Source of the DNA: Babesia bovis T2Bo
Lineage: Eukaryota; Apicomplexa; Aconoidasida; Piroplasmida; Babesiidae
DNA: 64,000 bases
Assembly: GCF_000165395.2 (NCBI RefSeq)
Contig: NC_010575.1
Coordinates: 1,783,001-1,847,000, forward strand
Reading direction: 5' to 3'
Shown in pieces: positions 1 to 11,140 of this stretch; within the stretch, counting starts at the first letter, position 1; each line of letters begins with the position of its first letter. The translations under genes and the position numbers were made by a program. A model generated the notes under the pieces. The model was not told where the DNA came from. It searched no databases and saw only the letters and a list, made by a program, of their open reading frames with translations.

Positions 1-995
1 TTCTTCGATCGACTCACGTTGACGTACATGTCCACAAAATCACAATGACGCAATCGACTCATTGGATTAAAAGCCGTCGCAGCAGCTGTAACTGCCATGA
101 AATTAGCAAGTAACCTCACGAGCAACATAGACAAGTCACGCTCGACAAAGTAACGGCGTATAGTAACAGCAGCGTCTAGGGATACCCAGCTGTCTATATT
201 AAGCAAATAACTGTTAAGGGAAAACGAAGTCATCCTTTTAAACACAGCGTACAACGCACAACCATTGCCAAATCGGTCCAGTACCAACGTTACTGTAAGC
301 ACTAAGTAAATAGCCAAACAGCCTAGGAACTCAAATATAAAGTTCTCCAACAGAAACAGACTATGAGGTGACAACTTGAAACTTATGTCACTTACTTTAG
401 GAATACTAGACCCAGTTACATAAAGCCATACCCGATTTATGTACGTGTATATATGAACAAACGGCAGCGTTATAATCTCAGCAAAGGTTAGGCAATCCGC
501 ACAATCACGGAGTGTAGCATTGATATTTACATGGCTTGGTATAGTTGAACTATGATAGTACCTACTGACCACTGCCAGTAACATACCACAGCATACGCCT
601 CCAAATAGTGCTCCAATAAAACGCGATACCATCTCCCTTTTGTTTATCAAACGGTAATGCCAATATAAGACATGACTGAAAGCATCACCATCAAAGCCCT
701 GCGTTAAATAACGAGACCATGAGTAGGATATACAAACAATTAATAATCCCTCCAGCATCATACGCTGTAAAATGTGAAGTTTCAATATGTGCCATGTTGC
801 AAGGTACTCCACAGTACGACAGAATATATCGTAAGTAATATAGTAGTACAAGAAATAAACAAAAGTGTTCACACAGTGGCCTAAACAAAACAGTATAGGC
901 TTCAGAATATTCTGCGATATACGATTATGTGTCGTTTCATCACCATTATCACTATCACCTTGCTCCTTCACAGAGCGAGGTAGACGCAGTCTCAT
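1..995 (-). CDS. Polytopic membrane protein, 3' end beyond window (possible divergent aquaporin)
   Basis: One frame is open on the minus strand from the ATG at 995 to the window edge, giving about 332 residues without a stop. A stop codon lies in frame shortly upstream of this ATG, so it is the likely start. After a short charged N-terminus the protein has at least six hydrophobic segments. Two short motifs recall the two half-helix loops of aquaporins: HVNINAT (near 515) and FNPMSR (near 65). A segment around 310-250 (FEFLGCLAIYLVLTVTLVLDRF) resembles aquaporin helix 4. The first NPA box is not intact, so the family call is tentative. It is head-to-head with the helicase at 1608, leaving 612 nt for a shared promoter region. 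Confidence 0.55.
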   Translation of the reverse strand, partial: MRLRLPRSVKEQGDSDNGDETTHNRISQNILKPILFCLGHCVNTFVYFLYYYITYDIFCRTVEYLATWHILKLHILQRMMLEGLLIVCISYSWSRYLTQGFDGDAFSHVLYWHYRLINKREMVSRFIGALFGGVCCGMLLAVVSRYYHSSTIPSHVNINATLRDCADCLTFAEIITLPFVHIYTYINRVWLYVTGSSIPKVSDISFKLSPHSLFLLENFIFEFLGCLAIYLVLTVTLVLDRFGNGCALYAVFKRMTSFSLNSYLLNIDSWVSLDAAVTIRRYFVERDLSMLLVRLLANFMAVTAAATAFNPMSRLRHCDFVDMYVNVSRSK

Positions 996-1607
996 ATCTT
1001 TGGGTGGTAGCTATTATCCTACCTTCTATGGCGATTGTTATAACCAAATTCATCCACCGAATCATACGGGTATGGATGCCGTAGCCTTATCTAACTTATC
1101 AGGCAAAATGAGGCTGACACATGATGTCTATCGATAGAGGTGCTACACATTGCCATGAATCTCTAGATTTTAAACATTCCACACGATATAATATTAGTAT
1201 ATGTACATATTTTAATACACATATACAACTTTTTGCTAAACTACCAAGATTCCATTACTAAACGATACGGGAATACACTTCACTCTGTAATGTCGTTTTT
1301 AGTTATTCAATGATTGTAAATAATACGTTAGATCACTTTTAATGCGATTTTTAGGTTGTATATTTGTATAGTAACTAATATACTTAACCGATACATTGCA
1401 AAATAACATTATCATACCTTCTTTCCTCTTAGAATTTACTACAATCATGGTTTCCCCCTCTTGCGTCGCTTTTAATCACTCCATTGACAAACAGAACTGA
1501 TTTAGAGAGTTATATTTGATGAACATAGTTGCCAAAGTGGAGTGATGATGTTTCATGGTATGAATTAGACTTTAACTGTTTCCGATCTAACCGACCTGGG
1601 TGGCATC
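996..1607. other. Intergenic, divergent promoter region
   Basis: A+T-rich spacer between two genes transcribed away from each other. It contains a short unlinked open frame up to 1137 with no recognisable domain. No RNA gene or repeat was seen. It probably carries the promoters of both neighbours. Confidence 0.5.
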
Positions 1608-4469
1608 ATGGCGGCTAATGATGAAGGGAAGTATACCTTCTCGGCACTAGGAATAAGTGGTTCTCTACAGGAGGGGCTAAAGAAAAATGGTGTGATAGCT
1701 CCATCTCGCCATCAATACAATGCAATCAAAGCCATACTTGATAGACAGGATCTCATTTTGCAGTCGAAATCAGGAACAGGTAAAACTCTAAGTTTTTGCA
1801 TTGCAGTTCTGCATTTAGTTTATCAGGATGATTCAAGCACAAACCCTGATAACGATGATTCCTGTGTATCGGAGACATTGGAATCCACATCAGTAAGATG
1901 TCTATCACCGAAACATTCATCTTTGGATATAGAGCAAAACGACCTAGAGAATATGGATATATCATCAGTTGATGAAATGGAAGCTGATATTACTTCTGCC
2001 ACTGAAATTAACCCCCTGGGTCAACATACAAAAAACATTTCGATCCATGATGGAATATCATTTGGACAAGTTGTCGTAATAGTGCCAACCAGAGAATTGG
2101 CCGCCCAAATATGCAAGACTCTAACCCAGATTCTAGACGGTTCAACTCTCATACGGTTACACTTAATTGTAGGCGGTGCGAGATTAGATGAAGGTATAGC
2201 TGACCTCATTAACAGCGCTCCCCAAATTATAGTTGCCACCCCCGGTAGATTGATAACAACAATGAGCAGGGGAATAAAGTGCACTGAAACTCAACAAAGA
2301 CATACCATAATGAGATACATGAACACACAGACACTAGTACTAGATGAAGCGGATATGTTACTGGATGAGCATTTCATTGGCCAGATTAAAACAATATGCA
2401 CTAATATGGTGAATCCCTTTGTCCAGATTATCGCTACGTCGGCAACATTTATCAAGGCCCAATTCAAGCTTTACGAAGATATGATAATGAAGCAAGATGA
2501 GGATTTCTTGAATCGTGTAGCGTCTTATTTCTCGATGGATACTTATGGAAAGATAGAGTCACTGAAGAAGGCATTTGGAATCCACGTTACACGCAAAATA
2601 TACAGGTTGCTCAATGGCCACATAGAAACCCCGAATAGCGGGGATGGTATCATCGATGACCCTGTATCTAAATTTCCAGAAGAATTGAATCAAGCAGACA
2701 ACATTAAATATACGTCGCTACTAAAAAGGGTTATACTGCCCAAAAGAAATATTGTCAAGATGATCGTATCGGCAAGTCATGTCAGTCGTATGGAAGTATC
2801 GAAGAATGTCGTATGTTTCACAGAGAATGACTGCATACCTGATTATAAGGGTCTGAGAACTGCTATTGAACAGAAAGAATCACTAGTTGAGCAGTCTGAT
2901 ACGCCAGTGCTAAAAAATGTCCAGTTTTTCTATGTAGAGGTCTTTGAAGCACCTAATATAGTAAAGCAGATTGCGCTAAAGTTACGCGTGGTGGTTAAAC
3001 TTTTGGAAGACCCGCGATACATCAAGACTATAATATTTTGCAACCAAAGCCATACACGTATGCTGACTGCTAATGTCCTGGAGAGGCTTGGGATATCCTG
3101 TAGCCTATGTAGCTCGAGACAGCCTGTTAATTCCCGGAAAGTCATCATTGATGAGTTCATTAAATCAGGAACCAGTGTCATGATAGCAGCCGATGTGATA
3201 AGCCGCGGGATAAATATAGATAATGTAGACCTTGTGGTAAACATGGATGTACCAGAATCCAAAGAGGCCTTCCTTCATAGGTCCGGACGTACAGGAAGGT
3301 ATGGAGGGTATGGTCATTGTGTATCTATATGCACAAAACCTGAGATGGAAACTTTGGCCTATCTAGAGTATGCTCTTAACTTTAAATGTAAACAGATGAC
3401 GGACGTTGGCATTACGGAATACGTAGGTGCAAGATCCAGGCGTACAACCGATGAGTCAGATAGTGAAACTCCTGAATGCAGTTACGAAAACGACAGTAAA
3501 GCGGCTGATGTAAATAACGATTGTGACCACAGCTCCATAATATCGAGCTGTGCGCAAAAAACTAATGTAGTAACACGAAACAAATCGCAAACATTTCTAG
3601 GTTCATCGCAACAGGGATTCAATGAAGCTATAAGGTCCCCAATTATATCATCTATACACAGTTGTTTATTTCCAGGATTGAAAGAGTGTATTTTACCAGC
3701 TTATGCAGTTCTGTTGGAGCACGATCTTTATCTGGAAGGAGTGGCTCCTATTGGTATCATAAGTCCTGAATGTGGGACGGTTGATCCACCTGGGTCTGAA
3801 AACACTTTCCGCGTAAAGTTCGTGGAGTTACGAATGTCCAAAGTGACGCTTCATTTGTCATTGGATTTTTATGATGCAATTGTTGATTGTGATCAAGAAG
3901 AGGAGACCTATGGAAAGCTTCACCACATATTGGCTGTTCAGGATGGTGGTGGTGGCATATCAATTTTGGATCCTATTCACCACATATTCAAACCTATTTG
4001 CGGAACCTTGTTGATAAGCGTAGTTAGTACCAAAGATACTCTGATCCAACTCAGTGAGTTGATGTCCATGGTGAACGTCGACGTTCTGCTTCACCACCAC
4101 AACGATATGTCGGAGCTTGCTGTACCCTTTGTTGAAATTTACGATGACCTAATGTATTACCCGCCAAAACTGGAATGCAAAAGTGAACTGTCCTTGCTTG
4201 TTGACCTCTTTCGCAACATGTTCCAGAGTGAGCGTGATGAAGATGCTCTGGCCCATGTTGATGTCGTGGTCAACTACTTTATACAGCATGTTACCGCCGG
4301 TACGCCAAGTCCCGTTATATTGGCATATCAGCTAGTATCACAGAAGCTGTATGCCATGGGGATTGGCCTTATGGATACTAGCATATCTAGTGGAGTGTCC
4401 TACAGCCGTCGTACTAGAAACATACATGGGAGTAGCGAGCGAAATAACACTACAGAGAAATCTATTTGA
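1608..4469 (+). CDS. DEAD-box ATP-dependent RNA helicase with long C-terminal extension
   Basis: Single-exon gene of 953 aa. Helicase motifs appear in order: Q-motif region near 33-45, Walker A SKSGTGKT at 53-60, PTRELAAQ at 160-167, TPGRL at 211-215, DEAD at 246-249, SAT at 278-280, and HRSGRTGR at 557-564 after a 'SRGINIDNVDLVVN' strand. Two departures from the compact family core are clear. An acidic, Ser-rich insert of about 85 residues separates motif I from motif Ia, and a large insert lies between SAT and the second RecA domain. About 370 residues follow the core without a recognised domain. The core resembles the DDX20/Gemin3 branch, but that subfamily call is inference. Expected role: ATP-driven RNA or RNP remodelling. 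Confidence 0.9.
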   Translation: MAANDEGKYTFSALGISGSLQEGLKKNGVIAPSRHQYNAIKAILDRQDLILQSKSGTGKTLSFCIAVLHLVYQDDSSTNPDNDDSCVSETLESTSVRCLSPKHSSLDIEQNDLENMDISSVDEMEADITSATEINPLGQHTKNISIHDGISFGQVVVIVPTRELAAQICKTLTQILDGSTLIRLHLIVGGARLDEGIADLINSAPQIIVATPGRLITTMSRGIKCTETQQRHTIMRYMNTQTLVLDEADMLLDEHFIGQIKTICTNMVNPFVQIIATSATFIKAQFKLYEDMIMKQDEDFLNRVASYFSMDTYGKIESLKKAFGIHVTRKIYRLLNGHIETPNSGDGIIDDPVSKFPEELNQADNIKYTSLLKRVILPKRNIVKMIVSASHVSRMEVSKNVVCFTENDCIPDYKGLRTAIEQKESLVEQSDTPVLKNVQFFYVEVFEAPNIVKQIALKLRVVVKLLEDPRYIKTIIFCNQSHTRMLTANVLERLGISCSLCSSRQPVNSRKVIIDEFIKSGTSVMIAADVISRGINIDNVDLVVNMDVPESKEAFLHRSGRTGRYGGYGHCVSICTKPEMETLAYLEYALNFKCKQMTDVGITEYVGARSRRTTDESDSETPECSYENDSKAADVNNDCDHSSIISSCAQKTNVVTRNKSQTFLGSSQQGFNEAIRSPIISSIHSCLFPGLKECILPAYAVLLEHDLYLEGVAPIGIISPECGTVDPPGSENTFRVKFVELRMSKVTLHLSLDFYDAIVDCDQEEETYGKLHHILAVQDGGGGISILDPIHHIFKPICGTLLISVVSTKDTLIQLSELMSMVNVDVLLHHHNDMSELAVPFVEIYDDLMYYPPKLECKSELSLLVDLFRNMFQSERDEDALAHVDVVVNYFIQHVTAGTPSPVILAYQLVSQKLYAMGIGLMDTSISSGVSYSRRTRNIHGSSERNNTTEKSI

Positions 4470-4640
4470 CAACTAACTGCAGTTTTATGCATAGTTTTTG
4501 CATATTTGTGAACTATCTACTACATCGTGATTATATATTATATAGTTGCCTCAAACAACCCACGCCAGTTATTAATACGATACTAAAATAATGTCCCCTA
4601 TCAGGATACCACAGATTAGAAGTTGTCGTTAGCACAGGAA

Positions 4641-5941
4641 TTACATAGATTCTACGCAGTCGACAAACTCCTTATCGTCACTCTTATCGTCCATATTGCC
4701 ATCGATGGAACCATTGGCCGTTAATGCTGCGCCGGCACTCAATAGCATCCCATGTTCAGGAGCTTGCTTTCTAGGTGACTGCCGTGGTGATCTCTCATGT
4801 AGAGGTTCAGCAGATGTAGCTTCTGAATGATCAGCACTTATTTGACCAGTGCCAAACTTGTTTGTAGGTGTAACGCATTGAGCACCTTTAACGTTGATCG
4901 GCGTTTCTAAAAAATTTTGGACCCGATAATAATAAACATACTGTTGCCACCGGTATCATCCATAGATGGAATTGCAGGATTCTTATTTCCTTGTGCCCTC
5001 TCTTGAAGGTATTGTATCTGCGTATTTTGGTGGCACATCCAATTAAGCCTACCTGGCGTGAAATCTCTGATGCTTCAGCCAATAACCGATAAGTTTCATT
5101 TTGGAAGTAGGATTGACAGCATATATATCTGCAAATTGCTTCTTTTTCCTTCGCAGCATGGTCGCAAACTGCACACAAATGTCAAACATAGATATATAGA
5201 CTCACAATGCTCCTGGTATTTGTGCGGTGGCAATATATCTGTTGTGCTATACATCAACTGTTTATAGAACCATGACGAAGGCTCGTTAAATACAATTTCG
5301 TCAAAAGTCTCATTAATTGCAACTGTTGAAGGAGCAGTTGAGTTCTCCGAAGCATTCAACTACATATGCCTAGATATAAGAATAGCAGCAACTAACCACT
5401 AGAAAATGTTGAAGTTTAATCGGCTCTATCGAGTCATCAACGAAAAAGATCTTAACTACGATGTAAAACTCTCCCCAACCAACTTCTGTTACTTCATATG
5501 GCATTGATGTAACCACTATTTAGCATCATAATGATAAATTGCCAACATACCACGCTTTGGGTTATTGAAGGAGGGATCCAGATCAAATTGGACTTTCTTG
5601 ATGTAATGGGTCATGTTTTCATTCGTTGGCGATCGAAGTATGCACGACCAACGATGGGTCATAGAGCCATAACGCTTCTTCTCCTGAATGCATATTAGAT
5701 CAATGCCGAATACCCAGTGTTGTATCCACAATGGACAAAATGATCGCATATAGCAGTAACGTAGTTCCACACAAACGACCGACGGACTTTATAGATGCCA
5801 TAATAATGCGTTATATAGAAATTCAATTTCGCACATATTGATGTGATGACATACCAGTGGAGTAAGTGGAAATGCATAAGTGCCGATAGCAATTTGCTTT
5901 CCAACCTTCACGTTTATCCGTTTTATGTTTTTGTTTACCAT
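4641..5941 (-). CDS. YEATS-domain protein (GAS41/Yaf9-like), 7 exons
   Basis: Exons (minus): 5941-5855, 5683-5551, 5515-5397, 5359-5206, 5168-5053, 5017-4942, 4906-4641. They join to 951 nt, 316 aa. The N-terminal half is a YEATS domain: THRWSCILRSPTNEN, then YIKKVQFDLDPSFNNPKR, then PYEVTEVGWGEFYIVVKIFF, and finally ETFDEIVFNEPSSWFY, which follows YEATS domains in GAS41/Yaf9. A predicted coiled coil (NETYRLLAEASEISRQIQYL) follows and then a Ser/Pro-rich tail. Such proteins read acylated histone H3 and belong to SWR1/NuA4-type chromatin complexes in other eukaryotes. Six introns; five are 35-37 nt and the first is 171 nt. Its 3' end faces the helicase, 171 nt away. Confidence 0.85.
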
Positions 5942-6300
5942 ATTGAACAATATATATAAGCGCAATAACTCGTCGTTCAGTCTACGACGAAGGTAGACGC
6001 GTCAATGCAACACACCAAACAAGTATTAAGTTAGATTATTGCAATATAACCAATATAAAAGATGCACACATTGGTATTATGTATAGGTGAAACCTATGCG
6101 AAATGAATTTGTAACATTTAGGCTAATTATATGGTAATGTGTCTGACGCATTCAAGGCCGCTGATGCCTATAGCATTGACCTTCTATATTACATATGTGT
6201 TCCAATAGCCCTAAAAGTTGTTAATGACAACCATATAGATGGCATATGGAACCCTTAAGATATGAATATGCCTATGTTCGCCATGTCTTAATTAGACATA
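5942..6300. other. Intergenic, divergent promoter region
   Basis: A+T-rich gap between the YEATS gene and the plus-strand gene at 6301. A short in-frame ORF from 6246 overlaps the start of the next gene in another frame and is not supported. No repeat or RNA gene was seen. Confidence 0.5.
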
Positions 6301-7682
6301 ATGGTACGCCACTCCGTATACTCTTTGGCATACCTAAATGGATATCCTCCGTGGAACACGGCAAAACCAAGATCAACGTCTACTATGTGGACACCGAATA
6401 TAGGAATAGATTCGTTCTTGCCGGTTAGATATTCTAGATTAGATCTAATAGGATTACAATTAAACAGCTCAGATGATACACCCATTCCCATGGAGGTGAA
6501 TTCCACTGAACGGCATTATACGGAGACTTATGCATCTTATATTAGAAATTTTAGATGTAAATCTATAGCATCTCCAGACTCAGTTTTTAGGGAACCGCTT
6601 CCAGGAGAAGAAATCACACTACCTAACCCGTCTAGAGCTACCGGTGAATACCTATTGGATAGGGGCCTCATTGCTAAAATCGCTGAACTGAGGACTTTTA
6701 TTGAAGAAATAGAAATAAGCCGGGGTAAGCATTCAACATTGAAGCTAATGGAACGAGAGATGAATAAGGATAATGCCGAGATACTCTGTCTAAGTGAGGA
6801 AGAAGCAAATAAAATGGAAGGACTCGTTGACGCTCGCGACGTAAAAATGGAAGAAGAACCATTACCTCCAATTGAAATTAATGATAAAACTCTGGAACCT
6901 ATCAACGAACACTTATTTGAGGAGAATATGCTGGAGGAGGTATTAGGAAAAGCTATCAGCGTGTACCGAAAAGACAGAGACCAAGTAGCCATAACGAGGC
7001 TACAGGATATCGCTGAGGAAATGGCTCCATTCGTGGAAAAATTCCGAAAATCACGTGCAGAAAATATAATTGTACGTCTTATTGACAGTTACTTGGTAAG
7101 TGAGATAATGGGAATGAACAAATATGTCAGTACGAAAAAGAGGACTTCAACACCTTACTTGAGGAGCTCTACGACAAGAAACAGCTTAATAAGTATTTAA
7201 TTCAACGATTTGACGAACTGATCAAATTAACGTCACAAAAGTTTAGGATCAGTGACAAGCACCCAGCCATATCGGAAAACTTCCTTCGTATACTTAAAGA
7301 TAGGGTAGCTGCACAAATGCTAACATCAGCCAGAGGCACTGCTAAGTGGGTCAGGATACTTGCGGAATGTTTCAAGTATACCACCTGCGTGGAATACGAG
7401 GAGGTGCTGCGGAAAAATCTACGCAAAATCGAAGACATAGAAGATTTCAGAAACTGGCTTCTAGATGGTATCGCATATTGCCGTATGTTCATGTAAATAA
7501 TCATACGTAAACCTTCAGGTGACGAGGGCAAACTGGAAGATCGCATAGAGGCTATGGAGTCAATAGAATCCATAGCAGTGTCACTACATCCAGTGTGGAC
7601 ACCCGTGGATGATCACATTGAAACCGAAGATACACCCTACGACCATCCTTTAATGATCGACGAATCATTGGCTGAGTTGTGA
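6301..7682 (+). CDS. Conserved-type hypothetical protein, 436 aa, 3 exons
   Basis: Exons 6301-7095, 7131-7482 and 7519-7682, separated by introns of 35 and 36 nt with GTAAGT and GTATGT donors, join to one 436-aa frame. I do not recognise the family. The N-terminus is rich in Pro, Ser and aromatic residues (LNGYPPWNTAKPRS). The middle and C-terminal parts are acidic and strongly alpha-helical, with long charged helices from about residue 105 onward. There is no signal peptide or membrane span, so a soluble nuclear or cytosolic protein is likely. The start ATG at 6301 is the first in the long frame. A nuclear scaffold or complex subunit would fit, but that is only inference. Confidence 0.7.
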
Positions 7683-8356
7683 ACCGATGCGCCGTCTATC
7701 GTGTTAACACCAAAAATGGCATGAATTACCTTTTCCACAACTAACGTATCAATCATAGAAAATTATCGTTCGTCGACAAATAAATGTATAACATATTATC
7801 CATGCATATTCATACATCCTTAATAGTGATAGAACATCGTGCACATGTAAGCAACCAACGTCGGCGCGCGACGGTGAGACCCACGCGTTTCTACAACGTA
7901 GCACTTTGCAAACACTTTTAATTATATTATAAAAACATATTAACCAACTATGTATTTGTTATAGTAGTTAGTTTCGCATGATACTCATATCTGCGTTAGA
8001 CTAACAAATACTATACATGGGTTGTATTAGCAGTGGTGGATGTATAAATGAAAACGGATGCTCATCTATATGAGATCATCTTGTTCCATATATTATTATA
8101 GAATATTTGTCACATCCAAGGCCATACCACAAGGGTGATATCTTATCTCAGGCACGCGCCGGGTTCAGCCTTGAAGTTGCATACCACGGTGTGACAAATG
8201 CTCCGTTAATCATTCATCGCTACATATTCAGGCATTATCATATGGATGTGATTTAATTTCAGTATTTTATATACTGATATTGGAAGCACGCACAGTTCTA
8301 TCGACAGCTGTGAGTGGTATTATACTTCCCCAAATACATCCATATTCTGAGTCAGG
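7683..8356. other. Intergenic with a G+C-rich hairpin
   Basis: 674 nt between two plus-strand genes. Mostly A+T-rich, except for a short G+C-rich island at about 7855-7890 that holds a perfect 5-bp hairpin (7859-7873). No coding sequence was seen. It presumably holds the V-ATPase promoter. Confidence 0.5.
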
Positions 8357-11140
8357 ATGGGTATATTCAGATCGGTAACCATGTCCCACGGGACTTTGGT
8401 CATTCCGCAAGAGAGGGCCAGGGATTGCATTGACCTGCTTTGCCGTAATACCAACATCCAGTTTGTCGACATGAACGAACGAAGACTGGACAGGCCATAC
8501 AAGAAATATATACAGCGTATCCTTAATATGGAGCGCATGATAAGAGTATTGACTGAAGAGGTTACCTCGTTGCCTGGTACCATGATTGTCAAAGATAGGA
8601 TTGACGATTTTCTACGTTATGACAAGGTCTACCGACTGGATCAGGTGGAAGAGTCACTAGTAAAACTTTATGAACAGTTTGAAAAGTTCAAGCAAAATGA
8701 TCTCATGCTGAAAACGGAACTAGAGGAAGTCATGAACGAATACAGTGTGATGCTAGTGGCATTGAAGCAGCTCAATGCTAGCAAAAAGCAGGGATTCCTA
8801 CCAACGGACACGCGTGTACAAAAGTCATCAGGTATGGATGAATCGGCAGAATCTAACGCTCAATTGTTGTCAGAGAGCGACGAAAACGGCGAAGTTCTGG
8901 ACACTGAAATGGTTAACATTAGCCCTAGCCCTGAGAGTGACTCCAGCGGCTCGACACTGGCATTTTCTAACATAGCGGGTGTCATAAGCGCTGAGGACAA
9001 GGACGCATTTTCAAGAGCTATTTTCCGTGCTATGAGAGGTAACGTGTACACCTTTTTCCAGGACAGTCAAGTAATCAAGGAGGCAATCTTATCACGAGGA
9101 CTCATCACTGAAGAAGAGGCCTCTATTCGCGGGAACGAGGAAAAGATTGTCTTTGTCATTTATTGCCAATCGGCTAGCGGCAGTTCCACCTTCCAAAAAC
9201 TCCAAAAGCTTTGCAATGGTTTCCAGGCGAAGACCTTTGCCTGGTCTAAATCACACAGTCACATCAACCAGCGACTACAGGAGTTGGAAGAAATTATACG
9301 CGATAGGCAAAAGGCTCTGAACGCCTTCAAAAGGTACTTCAGGGAAGAGATTGCCTGCTTACTGGAATGCCCGAGGCCCGATGGAAACAGCGTGATAGAG
9401 GAGTGGTCTCTGTTCTGCCGTAAAGAAAAGTATATCTACTATATCCTCAACCACTTCGAGGGAAGTGATATAACTCTCAGGGCAGACTGTTGGTTTCCTG
9501 AAGAAGAAGAGGAAACCATCAGAACATGCTTACAAGCTGAAAAGTCAGAGGGTCGTGTAAGCGCTTTGTTGTTGATCGATCACCAATTTAAGGAAAGGAG
9601 GTACTTCGACGACCCAGCCACTATGCCACCAACTTATAACAAAAATGATGTTTTCACCTCTGCATTCCAAGGCGTCGTGGATACCTATGGTGTCCCTCGT
9701 TATAAGGAAATGAACCCTACTCCTTTCACAATCGTTACGTTTCCTTTCCTGTTTGGTATAATGTTTGGTGATATTGGACATGGCATGTGTGTTATTTTAG
9801 CAGGCTTGTTCTTGATAATCCGCTATCCACAGCTCAGGAAGAAATATAATGACGAAATGGCACTTATGATCTTAAATGGACGTTACATGATATTGTTAAT
9901 GGGTATATTCGCGACATATACAGGTTTTATTTATAATGACTTCCTTTCGTTACCAAATAACTTCTTCGGTTCATGCTGGGTAAGGGAGCGCGCTGCCTTA
10001 GCCCATGGAGCAGCTGCGGCAGGTGAAGTTACTGAAACATTGGTAAAATCTACAGAATCCTTCCCAGTTTCTTTCGGTTTGGATGTTGCGTGGATTCATG
10101 CCGTCAATGAACAACCTATGTTGCACTCGTTTAAGATGAAATTATCTATTATCGTTGGTTTTCTGCAGATGATGATGGGTATTTTGCTAAAGGGTATGAA
10201 TGCTATTTACTTCAGGCAGCCGTTGGACTTTTTCTTCGAGTTCATTCCTCAATTAGTTCTCATGTGCTGTTTTGTTGGTTACATAACATTCCTAATTTTT
10301 TACAAGTGGCTTACCCCGGTAACTGCAGATTACCCCAAGCCTTCAATCATTATTACTCTGATTGACATGTGTCTGTTTAAGGAGTTGGCGGAACACGATG
10401 TTATGTACCCCGGTCAGCGTCATGTTCAGAAGGTCCTTGTTTCCATGATGATGCTTTGCATTCCTTTGATGCTTTTACCTAAGCCGTTGTATATGTGGTA
10501 CCAACAGAGGAGAAGGATCGTTATTGGTGATGACCATCCTAAGGATCACGAAATGGTTTATCGTGGCTATGACGATGTGGAGAACAATGTCTCAGAAATT
10601 GCTAACGCTGAAATTATTGACAGGGAAGAAAATGCCGTAGAAACGTCTCCCTTTAAACGTGTAGCTACAGACAGTACTCGTTATGAAGGAGAGTTTGCGG
10701 TAACTATTCACAATGATGGTACCATATCGGAGGATCACAGTGGTGGTCACAGCATGACAGATATATTCATTCACCAGCTCATTGAGACTATTGAGTTCAG
10801 TTTGGGTATAATTAGTAACACTGCCTCTTATCTCCGTTTATGGGCGTTATCGTTGTCTCACCAACAGCTATCTGCTGTGTTCTTTAACCAAACGGTTTTA
10901 CGTACACTAAGCGGTGAATCTGGCGTCGTTGGTACTACTATCTCACTATTTTTCACTTCAACGCTCTTTGCTGTCATCACTGCTGCTGTAATGTTGGGTA
11001 TGGACACTCTCGAGTGCTACCTTCATGCTATGAGGTTGCAGTGGGTTGAATTCCAAAACAAGTTTTACAAGGCTGATGGCAAACCTTTCAAACCCTTTAA
11101 TGTCAAGGTTCTGCTTGAAAATCCGGAAACAGAACAATGA
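8357..11140 (+). CDS. V-type H+-ATPase V0 subunit a
   Basis: Single-exon gene of 927 aa, a usual length for the family (about 800-900). The N-terminus FRSVTMSHGTLVIP and the cytosolic coiled-coil domain are typical. The membrane half begins near residue 455 with PTPFTIVTFPFLFGIMFGDIGHGM and contains about seven to eight spans. The key proton-channel arginine is present in SYLRLWALSLSHQQLS (R827). Subunit a forms the two half-channels that pass protons to the c-ring, and acidifies vacuoles, rhoptry-type organelles or acts at the plasma membrane. An acidic insert of about 50 residues rich in Ser, Glu and Asp sits near residues 155-200. Confidence 0.96.
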   Translation: MGIFRSVTMSHGTLVIPQERARDCIDLLCRNTNIQFVDMNERRLDRPYKKYIQRILNMERMIRVLTEEVTSLPGTMIVKDRIDDFLRYDKVYRLDQVEESLVKLYEQFEKFKQNDLMLKTELEEVMNEYSVMLVALKQLNASKKQGFLPTDTRVQKSSGMDESAESNAQLLSESDENGEVLDTEMVNISPSPESDSSGSTLAFSNIAGVISAEDKDAFSRAIFRAMRGNVYTFFQDSQVIKEAILSRGLITEEEASIRGNEEKIVFVIYCQSASGSSTFQKLQKLCNGFQAKTFAWSKSHSHINQRLQELEEIIRDRQKALNAFKRYFREEIACLLECPRPDGNSVIEEWSLFCRKEKYIYYILNHFEGSDITLRADCWFPEEEEETIRTCLQAEKSEGRVSALLLIDHQFKERRYFDDPATMPPTYNKNDVFTSAFQGVVDTYGVPRYKEMNPTPFTIVTFPFLFGIMFGDIGHGMCVILAGLFLIIRYPQLRKKYNDEMALMILNGRYMILLMGIFATYTGFIYNDFLSLPNNFFGSCWVRERAALAHGAAAAGEVTETLVKSTESFPVSFGLDVAWIHAVNEQPMLHSFKMKLSIIVGFLQMMMGILLKGMNAIYFRQPLDFFFEFIPQLVLMCCFVGYITFLIFYKWLTPVTADYPKPSIIITLIDMCLFKELAEHDVMYPGQRHVQKVLVSMMMLCIPLMLLPKPLYMWYQQRRRIVIGDDHPKDHEMVYRGYDDVENNVSEIANAEIIDREENAVETSPFKRVATDSTRYEGEFAVTIHNDGTISEDHSGGHSMTDIFIHQLIETIEFSLGIISNTASYLRLWALSLSHQQLSAVFFNQTVLRTLSGESGVVGTTISLFFTSTLFAVITAAVMLGMDTLECYLHAMRLQWVEFQNKFYKADGKPFKPFNVKVLLENPETEQ

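Noticed and set aside
865..1137. Plus-strand ORF of 90 aa
   Set aside because: It lies mostly antisense to the membrane-protein gene, whose frame is open over nearly 1 kb.
6246..6428. Alternative N-terminal ORF at the 6301 gene
   Set aside because: It stops at 6428 and no intron joins it to the 436-aa frame.
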